This document shows positions 1-8,689 of a stretch of DNA of 64,000 bases, one piece after another. The stretch spans positions 1-64,000 of the forward strand of contig CALFWO010000005.1 of assembly GCA_937928045.1 (NCBI GenBank), given 5' to 3'. Each line of letters opens with the position of its first letter. Position 1 is the first letter of the stretch. A program made the position numbers and the translations under genes. This DNA comes from an uncultured Saprospiraceae bacterium. GTDB taxonomy: Bacteria; Bacteroidota; Bacteroidia; Chitinophagales; Saprospiraceae. The notes under the pieces are model-generated. The model worked only from the letters and a program-made list of their open reading frames with translations, was not told the DNA's origin and made no database searches.

Positions 1-8
1 AAAAGACT

Positions 9-117
<109 letters not shown>

Positions 118-154
118 TTTTTTTATTTTTTTTAGTAAAAAGGGATAGTAAATA

Positions 155-181
155 ACCTCGTCTTGATGACGGGGTTTTTTT
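155..181 (+). terminator. Intrinsic terminator of the rRNA operon
   Basis: CCTCGTC (156-162) and GACGGGG (168-174) form a stem with a short loop and are followed by seven T residues. It lies 40 bases after the 5S gene and fits termination of the rRNA transcript. Confidence 0.75.
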
Positions 182-193
182 ATGCCTGGTGGT

Positions 194-340
194 GAGTTAA
201 GCTTCATAGCGCCGATGGTACCTACAAAGGCAAACAGGCTGCTATACCAAGTGGGAGACGACCGACCGATTTAGCCAAAAGGCTGATCGAGTACAACAGT
301 GCTCGAAGGGAGGGAGCCGCGAAAGCGGTGGAGCTGCCAT
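194..340 (+). pseudogene. Partial 5S rRNA-like copy with two inserted segments
   Basis: This stretch repeats the 3' half of the 5S gene: GAGTTAAGC, GCGCCGATGGTA, CTGCTATACCAAGTGGGAGA and GCTGCCA all recur in order, but the 5' half is absent. Two insertions interrupt it: about 18 bases at 221-238 and about 74 bases at 259-332. The larger insertion can fold into three hairpins: AGCC/GGCT (273-284), TCGAG/CTCGA (287-306) and a GAAA tetraloop hairpin CCGC-GAAA-GCGG (317-328). Lacking the 5' half, it cannot form the normal 5S terminal stem. It may be a decayed duplicate or a separate small structured RNA. Confidence 0.6.
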
Positions 341-378
341 TTTTTTTATTCTTTTTAGTAAAAAAGGATATTAATTAA

Positions 379-402
379 CCTCGTCATACTGGCGGGTTTT
401 TT
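379..402 (+). terminator. Second copy of the 5S terminator
   Basis: CCTCGTC and GGCGGG pair more weakly than in the first copy and are followed by six T residues. It is part of the duplicated trailer. Confidence 0.45.
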
Positions 403-416
403 ATGCCTGGTGGTGA

Positions 417-746
417 AGGTAAATTTGCAATTAGGTTATTTATTGAATTCTCTTGTCAATTCAAATTGATTTATTACCCAAACTAGATCCAATACATCAT
501 TGTATTGTTACGTTTTTTCTTGTTTAAGCCGAATAAATAGTGATTTACTTTTGATTAGAAGTTGAAATCTTCGTATTAAAAACTTGTAAGTAATTGATAA
601 TCAATATCTATCTTTAAGAGATGCTGTATAAATGTAGAAAAATGTTCTTTTGTATGGTGTACTGAAAAATGATATTTGCCTTAAAATTAGCTGGATAATT
701 ATATCTTGAGACTCATTTTATTGTTTGCTTTTCTAATTTTATTGAT
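417..746. other. Intergenic region, 330 bases
   Basis: AT-rich spacer between the rRNA operon end and the exported-protein operon. No gene, tRNA or clear hairpin is visible. It presumably carries the promoter for the gene at 747, but no convincing TAnnTTTG/TTG pair was found. Confidence 0.5.
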
Positions 747-1508
747 ATGAAGAAACTAATTTTATTACAATCATTACTCCTTCTAGCATCCATGATTTAT
801 TCTCAACATAGAGTTGCTATTTATGATGTGGAGCGGCCGGTAGGATCATCATCCATGTTAGATAATGTTAGTAGTTACATGGTCGGATTTTATTCAAATG
901 ACGACCGGTTTATAGTAATAGACAAAGCCAATAGTCAGCTCGTTAAAGATGAACAGGACAGACAAAAGTCTGAGGAATTTATTGACGGTTATATCGTTCA
1001 ACAAGGTGCTCAAGAAGGCTTCGATTATTTGTTCTATCCTAAATACTTTAAAAAAGATAAAATACTTACTGTGAAAGTTTATGATGTGGCAAAAGGTACG
1101 TCTATTGCGAGCCAGTCTGTTGAATTAAAAACCTCATTACTTGGACTTCCTAAAGAATTAAAACTAAAGGTCAATAGATTAGTTGATAAGATTAATTCCA
1201 AATGCTTTAATCTGCGCTATGAAATAGTAAGGTGTATTGATAAAAAGAAAAAGTCAGATGCAAAAGAACTTCTTTTCGCCTTAGGCTATAATCAAAAGGC
1301 GAGAGAAGATGCAGAGTTTGAAATCTACCAAATGATTACAGAGACCGTAGGAGGTAAAAAGATAGAACGCAAAGAAGTTATTGGGATGGGAAAAATTGAT
1401 GAAGTCCAGGACGAAAATTTTTCAGTATTGAAGGTAGCAAAAGGAGGAGAAGCTATTATGACCGCTTTGAATAATCAAATAAAACTTTACGGAACTTTAA
1501 AACAATAA
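747..1508 (+). CDS. Exported CsgG-like protein, first gene of a five-gene operon
   Basis: A 253-residue protein with a Sec signal peptide (residues 1-19, ending IYSQ). The first half of the mature chain has the look of the CsgG/FlgT-type fold: RVAIYDVE strand, a stretch ending in FIVIDKAN, then KDEQDRQKSEEFIDG and later VKVYDVAKG. CsgG relatives sit at or in the outer membrane, so periplasmic or outer-membrane location is likely. The C-terminal part (about 190-253, with GGKKIERKEVIGMG and GGEAIMTAL) is matched by the end of the next gene, which suggests a shared domain. The next gene begins 1 base after the stop. The CsgG link is by pattern only; function is unknown. Confidence 0.8.
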   Translation: MKKLILLQSLLLLASMIYSQHRVAIYDVERPVGSSSMLDNVSSYMVGFYSNDDRFIVIDKANSQLVKDEQDRQKSEEFIDGYIVQQGAQEGFDYLFYPKYFKKDKILTVKVYDVAKGTSIASQSVELKTSLLGLPKELKLKVNRLVDKINSKCFNLRYEIVRCIDKKKKSDAKELLFALGYNQKAREDAEFEIYQMITETVGGKKIERKEVIGMGKIDEVQDENFSVLKVAKGGEAIMTALNNQIKLYGTLKQ

Positions 1509-1509
1509 T

Positions 1510-3150
1510 GTGAAAAAAATTAAAATTTTATCAACAGGCATACTGGTAGTACTAATTACGTTGTCTTCAATTGCCCAAGATTTTGGAACAGCAATAATTC
1601 TCGATAGTAAGGAGTATAGTGGAAATAAGTATCAGAGAACATTAATTGAATCTTTCCACAATTCGATAGTTGGACACAAAGTCCAAAATTTTAATCTATA
1701 CCATTGGAATGGAGAGGCTGAAAAAGAGGTGTCACTAGCTGGGAGACATAACCCAAATGGAGTCATTGATCATCCTATAACCAAGACACTTTATGTAAAA
1801 ATAAATTTAAAGGTGAATGATAAATCTACACCTTCATATAAACGGGATACTACTGGAGCAATTACAGCTATGTTCCTCAACTACGAAATAAGTGTTAGAC
1901 CAGTTTATAAAATTGTTGATCTTCCAACTTTAGAAGTTATACGTTCTCAATATCATAAATCTAACTATAAATTAAAACAAAATATTCAAGTCACAGATTT
2001 TAAAAAATACTTCGGAAGTAAAGATCCTGAAAAACTCAAAAGTTCAAATTCAAAGGGCTACAAGTTGATAATGTCCAATTTGCGCCAAGTTTATGACAAA
2101 AAAATTAAAGAATACCTACTAGAAAAAAGTAGAGAGATTGGAAAAAACCTAGGTTCACTGGGTGGTACTTTAAAATCTTTGAATGACAAAAGGACTTGGA
2201 AACAAGTTGAAGTGAAGAACAATGAAAAAGGAAAACTAGAAGGGATTGTTATCGATGCTACCGCCAAAGAAAATATTTCAAAGTATGAAGGTATTGACGT
2301 TTATTCATTAGCAGATTTTGGTTCCTTTAAACATTACGATAAAATAGCCTTAATGACTGTGAAAGAAGTAAGTGAAGGTCAAGTTTTACTCAAACCTACA
2401 ATAGTTGGAAAAGGGTCATTAAAGAAATCTTTGGCTAATCAAGATAAATTAATATTTGCTCGAAATCTAGATTTAATTAAATCGCTAAATTCGAAAGGCG
2501 AACCTTTGAAAAGAGTAAGTATAAAAGGGGAATGTTTTACTTGTACAAGTACTCTCGAAGAAAAAATAGTAAGTGTAGCTGCACTAAAGTTAATTGAAAG
2601 AAATTTCGACGGTCCAAGAAAATTCTTCACAAATCAATATACCGATGAAAAATTTATTGATTTCAACATAGGAGAGATTCAAGATAAAGCAGAAGGAATA
2701 GAGTATATATTTGAATCTTCAACTGCAGGATTGAAAGCAACAGAAGTTGCAACAGGTAAAGTTGCAGCAATGCAAAAAAAGGAAACAAAAGGTCTTTTGA
2801 AATTGATGGGTTACCAGCACACGATTCCAGAATTAATCAATGTTTGTCTTGATATTTTTGATTCTAAAATTGAAGTAATAAAGACAGTTAAAGAGAAGAA
2901 AGGAAAAACTCAAAAAGTACTCGCCTATAATCCTTTTAGTTTTGAGAGTATAGGAAGGCTGTCCGTTGTAGTTATGCAAGAAGAAAAAGTTGGAGGAAGA
3001 ATGATTGCACGAAAAGAAGAAATAGGATCAGCATATGTCAGTGAAAACATTTCCAATACAATTTGTGAATTAAAAATAAACAAAGGTGAAAAAGCGTTAT
3101 TTGAAGCTTTACAAGCAGGGAGAGACGTTAGATTCTTTGCAGCCTTCTAA
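1510..3150 (+). CDS. Exported protein sharing a C-terminal domain with the preceding gene
   Basis: A 546-residue protein that starts at GTG one base after the upstream stop and has a signal peptide ending in SSIAQ. The N-terminal 230 residues are unrecognised. The middle (245-330) is beta-rich. The region after a cysteine pair (CFTCT, near 338) again looks like a CsgG-type chain: VAALKLIERNF, FIDFNIGEIQDKAEGIEYIF, LKATEVATGKV. The last 65 residues (VGGRMIARKEEIGSAYV, INKGEKALFEAL) align with the end of the 747-1508 protein. Tight spacing argues for co-expression and perhaps a joint complex. Nothing here indicates an enzyme. Confidence 0.8.
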   Translation: MKKIKILSTGILVVLITLSSIAQDFGTAIILDSKEYSGNKYQRTLIESFHNSIVGHKVQNFNLYHWNGEAEKEVSLAGRHNPNGVIDHPITKTLYVKINLKVNDKSTPSYKRDTTGAITAMFLNYEISVRPVYKIVDLPTLEVIRSQYHKSNYKLKQNIQVTDFKKYFGSKDPEKLKSSNSKGYKLIMSNLRQVYDKKIKEYLLEKSREIGKNLGSLGGTLKSLNDKRTWKQVEVKNNEKGKLEGIVIDATAKENISKYEGIDVYSLADFGSFKHYDKIALMTVKEVSEGQVLLKPTIVGKGSLKKSLANQDKLIFARNLDLIKSLNSKGEPLKRVSIKGECFTCTSTLEEKIVSVAALKLIERNFDGPRKFFTNQYTDEKFIDFNIGEIQDKAEGIEYIFESSTAGLKATEVATGKVAAMQKKETKGLLKLMGYQHTIPELINVCLDIFDSKIEVIKTVKEKKGKTQKVLAYNPFSFESIGRLSVVVMQEEKVGGRMIARKEEIGSAYVSENISNTICELKINKGEKALFEALQAGRDVRFFAAF

Positions 3151-3160
3151 ATACCTTTAT

Positions 3161-3613
3161 ATGAAATATTCAATTATCTTATTTCTGCTATTGAACATTG
3201 TTGCCTGCAACAAAGTAAATATGCAATTCCAACGATCAGGATCTGTTAATGCAGTTGAACATGAAAATTCAATTATAGTTCTATCCAGTTTAGCGCAAGC
3301 AGAGAATTCTGACAAGGCAATATACTTTGCAGAGCGAAATGCTTTTGAAAATCTACTGTTTAAAGGTATTCCGAATACGAATCAGGAGTCGCCAATGGTG
3401 CCAAATGAAAACAATGCAATGAATGGCAATGCTACTTTTTTCAAAAATCTGTTAAATAATCAAGACTACAAAAGATTTGTCATGGACTCTTATACCAAGT
3501 CAAATTCAAGATCAAATGGTTTAGACTATGTGGAGCAAATTGTTAAAATTGATCTGCGTGCATTTAGAAGTTATTTGCAATCGGAAGGCATCACCAAAAA
3601 ATTTGGATTATAA
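3161..3613 (+). CDS. Small lipoprotein, possibly LPP20-like
   Basis: A 150-residue protein. The ATG at 3161 is chosen over an in-frame ATG at 3086 because it lies just after the upstream stop and starts directly on a lipoprotein signal (MKYSIILFLLLNIVAC, lipobox IVAC, lipidated Cys at 16). The segment IIVLSSLAQAENSDKAIYFAERNAF resembles the alanine-rich helix of LPP20-family lipoproteins, but the match is weak. It sits in the middle of the exported-protein operon, 10 bases after the upstream gene and 13 before the next, and may anchor the others to a membrane. Confidence 0.75.
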   Translation: MKYSIILFLLLNIVACNKVNMQFQRSGSVNAVEHENSIIVLSSLAQAENSDKAIYFAERNAFENLLFKGIPNTNQESPMVPNENNAMNGNATFFKNLLNNQDYKRFVMDSYTKSNSRSNGLDYVEQIVKIDLRAFRSYLQSEGITKKFGL

Positions 3614-3626
3614 TCTCATAAATACA

Positions 3627-4517
3627 ATGATCAATAAAATGAATAAACTATTAACTTTAATTTTTCTTGTTGCCTTTACTATCATTGAACTTCGTGCGCA
3701 AGAGGAGGCATCTACCATTCAGCCTACTATAATGGCTATTCCTTTTGCGAAGGAAGGATCGAGTACTAGGAGAATGTATGAATACAGCGAGCTTAATCGT
3801 ATTGCTTTAACTAAAGTCAAAGAAGCTTTTGATCAAAGAGGTGTTAATACAATTGATTTTCGAGCAAAACTCAAACAAGCACAAAATGCAGAAGCGCTAA
3901 CCGAAGATCAAGAAATGACTTTGAAAGACGAAGTGATTAGAATGTCCGGTGCAGATATTTATGTCGAAATTGAAGCTAATAAAGATTACAGCAAAACTGG
4001 AAATAGTGTTACCGTCATCATGACCGCTTATGATGCATTTAGTGGAGAATCATTAGCAAATAAGGTTTCTTCCAGTCCTAAATTTAATACGGAGAATTTT
4101 GAAAAGTTAACGCAGAAAGCTGTTGAGGCCGAAGTAGATAATTTGCTCAATACTATCCAAGATAAATTTAATTTAATGATTGAGAATGGGAGAACAGTTA
4201 CAATGGAAATCGGCCTAGAAATCGGCATAGATATAGACTTGGATAGTGAAGTGGACGATTCAGGATATTTATTATCTGAGTTAATTGAAGAGTGGGTGGC
4301 CGATAATGCTTATAAAAATTATTATCACATTCAAGGAACCAGTTCCACTAAAATGATTTTTGATATTGTAAAAGTGCCGCTAAAAGATGCGAATGGAAGA
4401 AGCTATAGAACAACAAAATTTGTAATAGGCCTCCGCAATTACTTGAAGGAAAAAGGAATTAAATTAAATCGGACGATTACAGGAAATGCCATCATTGTTA
4501 CATTATCAAGTCTTTAA
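3627..4517 (+). CDS. Exported DUF6175-like protein
   Basis: A 296-residue protein. Start ATG 3627 is preferred; ATG 3639, four codons on, is also possible. Either gives a signal peptide ending ELRAQ. After it come QPTIMAIPFAKEG, a charged helical part, MSGADIYVEIEANKDY and a C-terminal part with VPLKDANGRSYRTTKFVIGLRNYL. The QPTIMxIP start and the ADIYxEI motif match my memory of the DUF6175 family in Bacteroidota, whose function is unknown. The family name needs a profile search. It is 3 bases from the next gene and 13 from the previous one. Confidence 0.75.
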   Translation: MINKMNKLLTLIFLVAFTIIELRAQEEASTIQPTIMAIPFAKEGSSTRRMYEYSELNRIALTKVKEAFDQRGVNTIDFRAKLKQAQNAEALTEDQEMTLKDEVIRMSGADIYVEIEANKDYSKTGNSVTVIMTAYDAFSGESLANKVSSSPKFNTENFEKLTQKAVEAEVDNLLNTIQDKFNLMIENGRTVTMEIGLEIGIDIDLDSEVDDSGYLLSELIEEWVADNAYKNYYHIQGTSSTKMIFDIVKVPLKDANGRSYRTTKFVIGLRNYLKEKGIKLNRTITGNAIIVTLSSL

Positions 4518-4519
4518 TT

Positions 4520-5413
4520 ATGAAATTAATTTTATCAATAGTATTTCATTGTTTCCTCATTATAAAACTTGTCGCACAGACATCTTCTCCAGCACTATTT
4601 ATTCAAGAGGTGAATTTTGAGGATAAGACCAGAGTGGAAAATGCGATATCAAAACAATTAAAGAAAAGATTAGCCAAAAATTTTCAGCACCAGTATAGTG
4701 CATATATCCGACTCAAAATGAATATCACCCTAGGAAAAATGCATACCATTAATGGTATGGATACTTATACAGTTAGTGATGCTGAGATTACCTACACAGT
4801 TGGTGATAAAGATTTTTTGAAAACGGAACAGCTGTCTTTACCAATAAAAGTAAAGGGAACTAATGAAAGAGAACTCATCCAAAAGGTAGGTACATCAATA
4901 ATTCGAGATAGAGAACATTGTGATAAATTGATCAATTTTGTACAGACTTTTATAAATGAGACATTGGGTGATTGTAATAGTTTAGAGCAATTGGTTACGG
5001 CAACAATCAAAAAAGGGGAGCAAGCAGAGGCTTATTCACTTTTGGGATATTTTGGTACTGATGAAATGTGTCAAGCTAAAAGGTTGGCTATGGAAGAACA
5101 ACTTATTAACAAGCATAAAACAATTATTTGCGATGAGACCATCAGCAAAGCAACCATACTGGCCAATTCCGCAGATGAGCAAAAAATGTCAAGAGCAATA
5201 AATATGCTTTTACGTATTCCTCCAGATGCGCCATGCATTGATGATGCTTTAAAGATTTCAGAAAAGATTGGTGACAACACAAAAACAATAAGTCAACATA
5301 AGGCTGCAAAAATTCAAGAACGGATTGTTGTTCAAAAAGAAATGACTTCTGAAAGTTGGAGAAATTGGTACTTAAACTCTTACTACAAGAATTACAGACG
5401 TAACATAAATTAA
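4520..5413 (+). CDS. Exported protein of unknown function, last gene of the operon
   Basis: A 297-residue protein with a signal peptide (1-19, ending KLVAQ) starting 2 bases after the upstream stop. The N-terminal 150 residues are strand-rich (EVNFEDKTRVENAISKQL; YIRLKMNITLGKM). The second half is helical, contains several cysteines (about positions 138, 155, 182, 200 and 241) and resembles a TPR-like solenoid (EAYSLLGYFG, MSRAINMLLRIPPDAPC). The C-terminus is rich in Tyr, Asn and Arg. No family recognised. Shared operon and export suggest it works with the CsgG-like and DUF6175-like proteins. Confidence 0.75.
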   Translation: MKLILSIVFHCFLIIKLVAQTSSPALFIQEVNFEDKTRVENAISKQLKKRLAKNFQHQYSAYIRLKMNITLGKMHTINGMDTYTVSDAEITYTVGDKDFLKTEQLSLPIKVKGTNERELIQKVGTSIIRDREHCDKLINFVQTFINETLGDCNSLEQLVTATIKKGEQAEAYSLLGYFGTDEMCQAKRLAMEEQLINKHKTIICDETISKATILANSADEQKMSRAINMLLRIPPDAPCIDDALKISEKIGDNTKTISQHKAAKIQERIVVQKEMTSESWRNWYLNSYYKNYRRNIN

Positions 5414-5437
5414 TTACATGAAATCTACATAAAACAG

Positions 5438-5471
5438 AAAAGGGCCTCCAAACACTTGGAAGCCCTTTTTA
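5438..5471. terminator. Bidirectional terminator between convergent genes
   Basis: AAAAGGGC and GCCCTTTTT flank an inner stem TCCA/TGGA. A-run and T-run on the two sides allow it to terminate both the upstream plus-strand operon and the minus-strand mscL gene. Confidence 0.8.
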
Positions 5472-5499
5472 TATTTTCAATTGGTTTTTAAAAATCAGA

Positions 5500-5874
5500 T
5501 TACTTTTTTAAAGCATCTCTAATTTCTGCCAACAATTCTTCTTGAGTTGGTCCTGCTGGGGCTTCCGGCTTCTTATACTTAGCGGCTGATTTAGCCAACA
5601 TAAATAAAACGAAACCAACAATAATTAAGTTGATGATTGAATTGATCCAAGCGCCGTAACGAATTGCATTCGTAACTTTACCTTCTGCATCAGTTCCAAG
5701 AACATACTGCATTGCGGAGAAATCATAATCTCCAGCAATACTACCCACGATAGGCATCATGATGTCATTTACAAATCCGTTGACGACCAAGCCAACTGCT
5801 CCTGCCAAAATTACAGCAATCGCAAAGTCGATGACGTTGCCAGTCATGATGAATTCTTTAAAATCTTTCCACAT
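5500..5874 (-). CDS. mscL: Large-conductance mechanosensitive channel MscL
   Basis: A 124-residue inner-membrane protein that opens under membrane tension and releases solutes during hypo-osmotic shock. It begins MWKDFKEFIMTGNVIDFAI, the conserved MscL amphipathic N-terminal helix. TM1 follows with the glycine-rich pore stretch VILAGAVGLVVNGFVNDIMMP, then a periplasmic loop, TM2 (INSIINLIIVGFVLFMLA) and the C-terminal helix ending EELLAEIRDALKK. Length is close to the family norm. It is a single gene, converging on the upstream operon across a shared terminator. Confidence 0.97.
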   Translation of the reverse strand: MWKDFKEFIMTGNVIDFAIAVILAGAVGLVVNGFVNDIMMPIVGSIAGDYDFSAMQYVLGTDAEGKVTNAIRYGAWINSIINLIIVGFVLFMLAKSAAKYKKPEAPAGPTQEELLAEIRDALKK

Positions 5875-5964
5875 AGTAGATGTTTGTTTAAGTGTTATTA
5901 ATGGTTTTGCAGCGGGAAATTAGCAATAATATGCTGGATTACAGTGATTTTCAGTGATTAATGA

Positions 5965-5998
5965 AAAAGCCCTTGCCTATATATAAGACAAGGGCTTT
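5965..5998 (-). terminator. Terminator of the aconitase gene
   Basis: AAGCCCTTG and CAAGGGCTT form a perfect stem around a 14-base AT-rich loop. On the minus strand the stem is followed by a run of five T residues. It lies 26 bases after the aconitase stop. Confidence 0.8.
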
Positions 5999-6023
5999 CA
6001 ATATTTCTAACTAAAGTGATGAA

Positions 6024-8297
6024 TTACATCATTACTCCAGCATCTTTTCTAATCTTATTCAATGCTGAACCAGCCTTTACCCAATCGATTTGAGCTTGAT
6101 TGTATGTGTGTTTCACTTCAAAAGACTCAGAAGTACCATCAGCATGCGATAATGTAACTGTCATATTAACACCTGGAGCCATTTCATCAAAGTTTTCAAT
6201 AGTAACAGCGTCATCTTGTCTTACTTTGTCATAATCCGATGGATTTACAAAAGTTAAGGCCAGCATTCCTTGCTTTTTCAAATTTGTCTCATGAATTCTG
6301 GCAAATGACTTTACGATTACTGCCTTTACGCCCAAATACCTTGGCTCCATAGCTGCATGCTCTCGGGAAGATCCTTCTCCCAAGTTTTCTTCACCGAAGA
6401 CAACTGTTCCTATGTTATTTTCTCTGTAGTAAATCGCAGTGTCAGGAACAGGTCCGAATTCTCCGGTCTCTACATTCAAGATAGTGTTTGTCTTATCACT
6501 GAAAGCATTCACCGCTCCGATATAACAATTTTGAGAGATATTCTCTAGGTGGCCTCTATATTTCAACCAAGGTCCAGCCATAGAAATGTGATCAGTCGTA
6601 CATTTTCCTTTCGCCTTGATTAATACGCGCATGTTACTCACCTGAGCCTGGTCAATTGTTTCAAAAGGAGTCAACAACTGCAAACGGTTAGATTCAGGAT
6701 TTACTGAAATCGTAATTCCAGAGCCATCAGCCATAGGAGCTACAAATCCCGCATCTTCAACATCAAATCCCTTTGGAGGCAATTCAATACCAGTTGGAGG
6801 ATCTAATTTTACTTGCTCTCCATTTTCGTTTGTTAAAGTATCCGTAAGCGGATTGAAACACATGTCTCCAGAAATAGCCATAGCTGTTACGATTTCCGGA
6901 GAGGCAACAAATCCATGAGTATTAGGATTTCCATCATTTCTTTTTGCAAAGTTTCTATTAAAAGAAGTGATTATTGAATTTTTTCTGTCTGGATCATCCG
7001 TATGTCGAGCCCATTGTCCAATACAAGGTCCACAAGCATTTGCCAAGACAACACCACCAATGGCTTCAAAATCATCTAAAATACCATCACGTTCTACTGT
7101 AAAGCGAATCATTTCAGATCCAGGTGTTATCGTAAATTCTGATTTTACTTTTAAGTTTTTTTCTTTTGCCTGCTTTGCTAAAGAAGCAGCTCTTGATAAA
7201 TCTTCATATGATGAATTCGTACAAGAACCTATCAAGCCAACTTCCAATTTCGGCGGATAGTTATTGTCTTTAACTGCTTTTGCGAACTCAGAAATTGGCC
7301 AAGCTAAATCAGGAGTATAAGGCCCATTAATGTGCGGTTCTAAAGTGTCCAAATTGATTTCAATCACTTGATCGAAATATTTTTCAGGATTCGCATAGCA
7401 TTCAGCATCACCAGTTAAGTGCTCTGCAACTTGGTCAGCTAATTCAGCAACATCAGCTCTGTCAGTTGCTACCAAATATCGACGCATGGCATCATCATAA
7501 CCAAAAGTCGATGTAGTAGCTCCAATCTCAGCTCCCATATTACAGATGGTACCTTTTCCTGTACAAGACAATGATTCTGCACCAGATCCGAAATATTCTA
7601 CAATTGCTCCTGTACCTCCTTTAGCAGATACAATACCAGCCACTTTTAAGATCACATCTTTCGAAGAAGTCCAACCATTTAATTTTCCAGTCAGCTTAAC
7701 TCCTATCAATTTAGGCATCTTCAATTCCCATGACATTCCAGCCATAACATCTACAGCATCAGCTCCTCCAATTCCAATAGCTACCATTCCCAATCCACCA
7801 GCATTTACGGTGTGAGAATCTGTTCCAATCATCATTCCTCCAGGGAAAGCATAGTTCTCTAGAACAATTTGGTGAATAATACCAGCTCCGGGCTTCCAGA
7901 ATCCAATGCCGTACTTGTTAGATACATCTGCTAAGAAGTCAAATACTTCAGAATTCGTATCCATAGATATTGCCAAATCCTTTTCTGCACCAACTTTTGC
8001 TTGGATTAGGTGATCACAGTGTACCGTTGAAGGAACAGCTACTTTATCCTTTCCTGCCATCATGAATTGCAATAAGGCCATCTGCGCCGTTGCATCTTGC
8101 ATGGCCACCCTGTCAGGAGCAAAAAAGACATAATCTTTGCCTCTATTATAATTTTGCAGGGGAGAGTCCTCGTGTAAGTGAGAATAAAGAATCTTTTCAG
8201 AGAGTGTAAGCGGTCGACCTAAAGTCTTTTTCGCCTCTTCGATTGTACTAGCAAGGGTATTGTAATACCCTTTTATCATATCTATATCGTATGCCAT
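6024..8297 (-). CDS. acn: Aconitate hydratase
   Basis: A 757-residue TCA-cycle enzyme interconverting citrate and isocitrate through a [4Fe-4S] cluster. Visible motifs are PSTVHCDHL (near 90), [14 protein letters not shown] (about 158-171), the cluster cysteines in [11 protein letters not shown] and in [10 protein letters not shown], and [14 protein letters not shown] with the catalytic serine region in the swivelling C-terminal domain. The size and motif set fit the mitochondrial-type aconitase common in Bacteroidota rather than the longer AcnA or the AcnB form. It is monocistronic, with its own terminator downstream and a -7-like element 33 bases upstream. Confidence 0.96.
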   Translation of the reverse strand: MAYDIDMIKGYYNTLASTIEEAKKTLGRPLTLSEKILYSHLHEDSPLQNYNRGKDYVFFAPDRVAMQDATAQMALLQFMMAGKDKVAVPSTVHCDHLIQAKVGAEKDLAISMDTNSEVFDFLADVSNKYGIGFWKPGAGIIHQIVLENYAFPGGMMIGTDSHTVNAGGLGMVAIGIGGADAVDVMAGMSWELKMPKLIGVKLTGKLNGWTSSKDVILKVAGIVSAKGGTGAIVEYFGSGAESLSCTGKGTICNMGAEIGATTSTFGYDDAMRRYLVATDRADVAELADQVAEHLTGDAECYANPEKYFDQVIEINLDTLEPHINGPYTPDLAWPISEFAKAVKDNNYPPKLEVGLIGSCTNSSYEDLSRAASLAKQAKEKNLKVKSEFTITPGSEMIRFTVERDGILDDFEAIGGVVLANACGPCIGQWARHTDDPDRKNSIITSFNRNFAKRNDGNPNTHGFVASPEIVTAMAISGDMCFNPLTDTLTNENGEQVKLDPPTGIELPPKGFDVEDAGFVAPMADGSGITISVNPESNRLQLLTPFETIDQAQVSNMRVLIKAKGKCTTDHISMAGPWLKYRGHLENISQNCYIGAVNAFSDKTNTILNVETGEFGPVPDTAIYYRENNIGTVVFGEENLGEGSSREHAAMEPRYLGVKAVIVKSFARIHETNLKKQGMLALTFVNPSDYDKVRQDDAVTIENFDEMAPGVNMTVTLSHADGTSESFEVKHTYNQAQIDWVKAGSALNKIRKDAGVMM

Positions 8298-8329
8298 GCA
8301 CCAAATTTTTGGATGATTAAAATGGACTA

Positions 8330-8337
8330 CAAAAGTA
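8330..8337 (-). promoter_or_regulatory. Possible -7 promoter element of acn
   Basis: Read on the minus strand this is TACTTTTG, a match to the Bacteroidota TAnnTTTG element, 33 bases upstream of the aconitase start. No clear TTG -33 element was found at the usual distance. Confidence 0.35.
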
Positions 8338-8510
8338 CGATTTTCATCGAATATTATTTCCTATAATATTGAAAGGAAATCGACCAATCCAGCCATTTAT
8401 ATTTTAACCAAATTTCGTGCTAAAGGGTTGGTAAAAATGGGTTAAAATCAATTGAATCGGAATCGGTTGGAGTTGGTCGAGAGGTTGGTATCCTTTAAGG
8501 TCAAGAAAAA

Positions 8511-8662
8511 GTTGAAATTTCGTCTGTTATTCTTGGTTAGCTGAACGTTGCTTTAAAATTGACTAAACATGGGTAGAATTCATCGATTCTACAAACTTCA
8601 ACCAAATTCGACGTCCAAGCCTCATAAAGCGGATCGCTATTCAACCAATTTCAACCTTCAAT
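8511..8662. repeat. Dispersed palindromic repeat, copy A
   Basis: The element starts with GTTGAAATTTCG (8511) and ends with TTCAACCAATTTCAACCTT, giving inverted outer ends. Inside lie a perfect hairpin GTAGAAT/ATTCTAC (8573-8592), then ACAAACTTCAACC, then a GCGGATCGC segment. The order hairpin, ACAAACTTCAAC, GC-rich segment, TTCAACCAATTTCAAC is the same as in the copies at 20083, 48606 and 49533. This is the most diverged copy. It fills most of the 392-base gap between acn and the GCS2-CBS gene. Confidence 0.6.
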
Positions 8663-8689
8663 AGTTATATGAAAAAAGTGGAAGGTGAT

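Noticed and set aside
747..5413. Operon as a curli-type secretion system
   Set aside because: No curlin repeats, CsgE, CsgF or CsgD-like genes are present; only the fold pattern of the lead gene recalls CsgG.
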